Below, piece after piece: positions 63,557 through 64,000 of a stretch of DNA of 64,000 bases. The position numbers and the translations under genes were made by a program. This DNA comes from Candidatus Schekmanbacteria bacterium (GTDB lineage Bacteria; Schekmanbacteria; GWA2-38-11; J061): assembly GCA_016219965.1 (NCBI GenBank), contig JACRJM010000003.1:442299-506298 (forward strand), read 5' to 3'. Position 1 is the first letter of the stretch, and the number at the start of each line of letters is the position of its first letter. The notes beneath the pieces are model-generated. The model was not told where the DNA came from. It saw only the letters and a program-made list of their open reading frames with translations, and did no database searches.

Positions 63557-64000
63557 TTATGGATTTACAAGAATTTTAATATTCTTCTCCGGGTTCTGGA
63601 TGAGCTCCTTGAACCCGCGGTCAATTATTTCATTAAGCTTTATCTTTCCAGTGATAAGAGGTTCAACCTTTACCCTGCCGTCTGCAAGGAAGGCTATGGC
63701 TGCCGGGAATTCATCAGGATATGCGGAGCTTCCTATAAGCTCCTTCTCATGGGACTGCATCCTTATGAACTGGAATTCAACGGGCTGTGTGAATATACCG
63801 GCGATGACCAAACGTGCGCCTTTACCTGAAACTTTTATTGCCGTATCAAGGGAAGCGGGTTTGCCTACGCATTCAAAAACTATGTCTGCCCTTAATCCGT
63901 CAGTCAGAGCATGTATCATCTTTCCGGCATCGCCTTCTGTCGGGTTAAAAACTTCAGTGGCTCCCAGCTTTTTTGCAAGCTCCCTTCTTGAGGGCATTGG
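63557..64000 (-). CDS. Zinc-type medium-chain dehydrogenase, C-terminal part (truncated by window)
   Basis: Only the last 147 codons are in the window; the N-terminal zinc and substrate domain is beyond 64000. Visible are RRELAKKLGATEVFNPTEGD, VFECVGKPASLDTAIKVSGK, GARLVIAGIFTQPVEFQFIR and GRVKVEPLITGKIKLNEIID, typical of MDR alcohol/sorbitol/threonine dehydrogenases with an NAD(P) Rossmann fold. It lies 16 bp upstream of the amidohydrolase and begins the visible cluster. Substrate unknown. Confidence 0.88.
   Translation of the reverse strand, partial: PMPSRRELAKKLGATEVFNPTEGDAGKMIHALTDGLRADIVFECVGKPASLDTAIKVSGKGARLVIAGIFTQPVEFQFIRMQSHEKELIGSSAYPDEFPAAIAFLADGRVKVEPLITGKIKLNEIIDRGFKELIQNPEKNIKILVNP

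Overview
The window is a piece of an AT-rich bacterial chromosome (by eye roughly 35-40% G+C). It probably comes from an uncultivated diderm lineage. The evidence for a diderm with meso-diaminopimelate peptidoglycan is several lipoprotein signals, an Mpl ligase, L,D-transpeptidases and a PEP-CTERM protein. The long (about 800-residue) GyrB, the RAYT transposase, a RpoN-type promoter and the fatty-acid/CoA genes would fit groups such as Desulfobacterota, Nitrospirota or Schekmanbacteria. I cannot fix the phylum from sequence alone. The long SRP RNA with an Alu domain and the recF-DUF370-gyrB order recall Firmicutes and are notable in this setting.

Region by region. 0-12 kb: tail of a thioredoxin-like protein, an M16 peptidase lipoprotein, moaC, a MATE pump, an epimerase plus flippase-like membrane protein pair, and a minus-strand block (FMN proteins, CaiB-type CoA transferase, TetR regulator, glycogen synthase). 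12-20 kb: murJ, then an AT-rich gap with a perfect DnaA box, dnaN-recF-remB-like-gyrB-tadA and a lipoprotein. 20-23 kb: two tRNA-Ser genes and a full SRP RNA, then proC, an unknown repeat protein and recX on the minus strand. 23-28.6 kb: a peptidoglycan-recycling trio (ldcA, serine hydrolase, mpl) facing parB-parA, with two parS sites and a second DnaA box upstream of parA. This part looks origin-proximal, although dnaA itself is not in the window.

28.6-39 kb: a RAYT transposase with repeats, an FMN protein, a glycosyltransferase, then a forward run lepA-lepB-mutS-DUF2889-nucleoside hydrolase and a ribokinase. 39-48.4 kb is accessory DNA. It holds a controller-type restriction-modification system whose nuclease carries its own N-terminal HTH, a DUF6414-like protein, a DUF71 ATPase, a fatty-acid desaturase and an SDR under matching promoters, a PEP-CTERM protein behind a sigma-54 promoter with a paired upstream motif, an iron-sulfur protein ending inside a repeat, and a Phd/ParE-type toxin-antitoxin pair.

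48.4-56.2 kb: bioB-bioA, an envelope operon with two YkuD transpeptidases, a frameshifted heme O synthase gene, and a HEPN/nucleotidyltransferase pair lying between two hairpin repeats. 56.2-64 kb is one long minus-strand catabolic cluster: zinc-type dehydrogenase, nitrilase-family amidase, two cysteine-rich paralogs, acyl-CoA dehydrogenase, enoyl-CoA hydratase, E1 alpha and beta subunits, a free lipoyl-domain protein and another cysteine-rich protein. Together they suggest stepwise oxidation of an acyl or amide substrate whose identity the sequence does not reveal.
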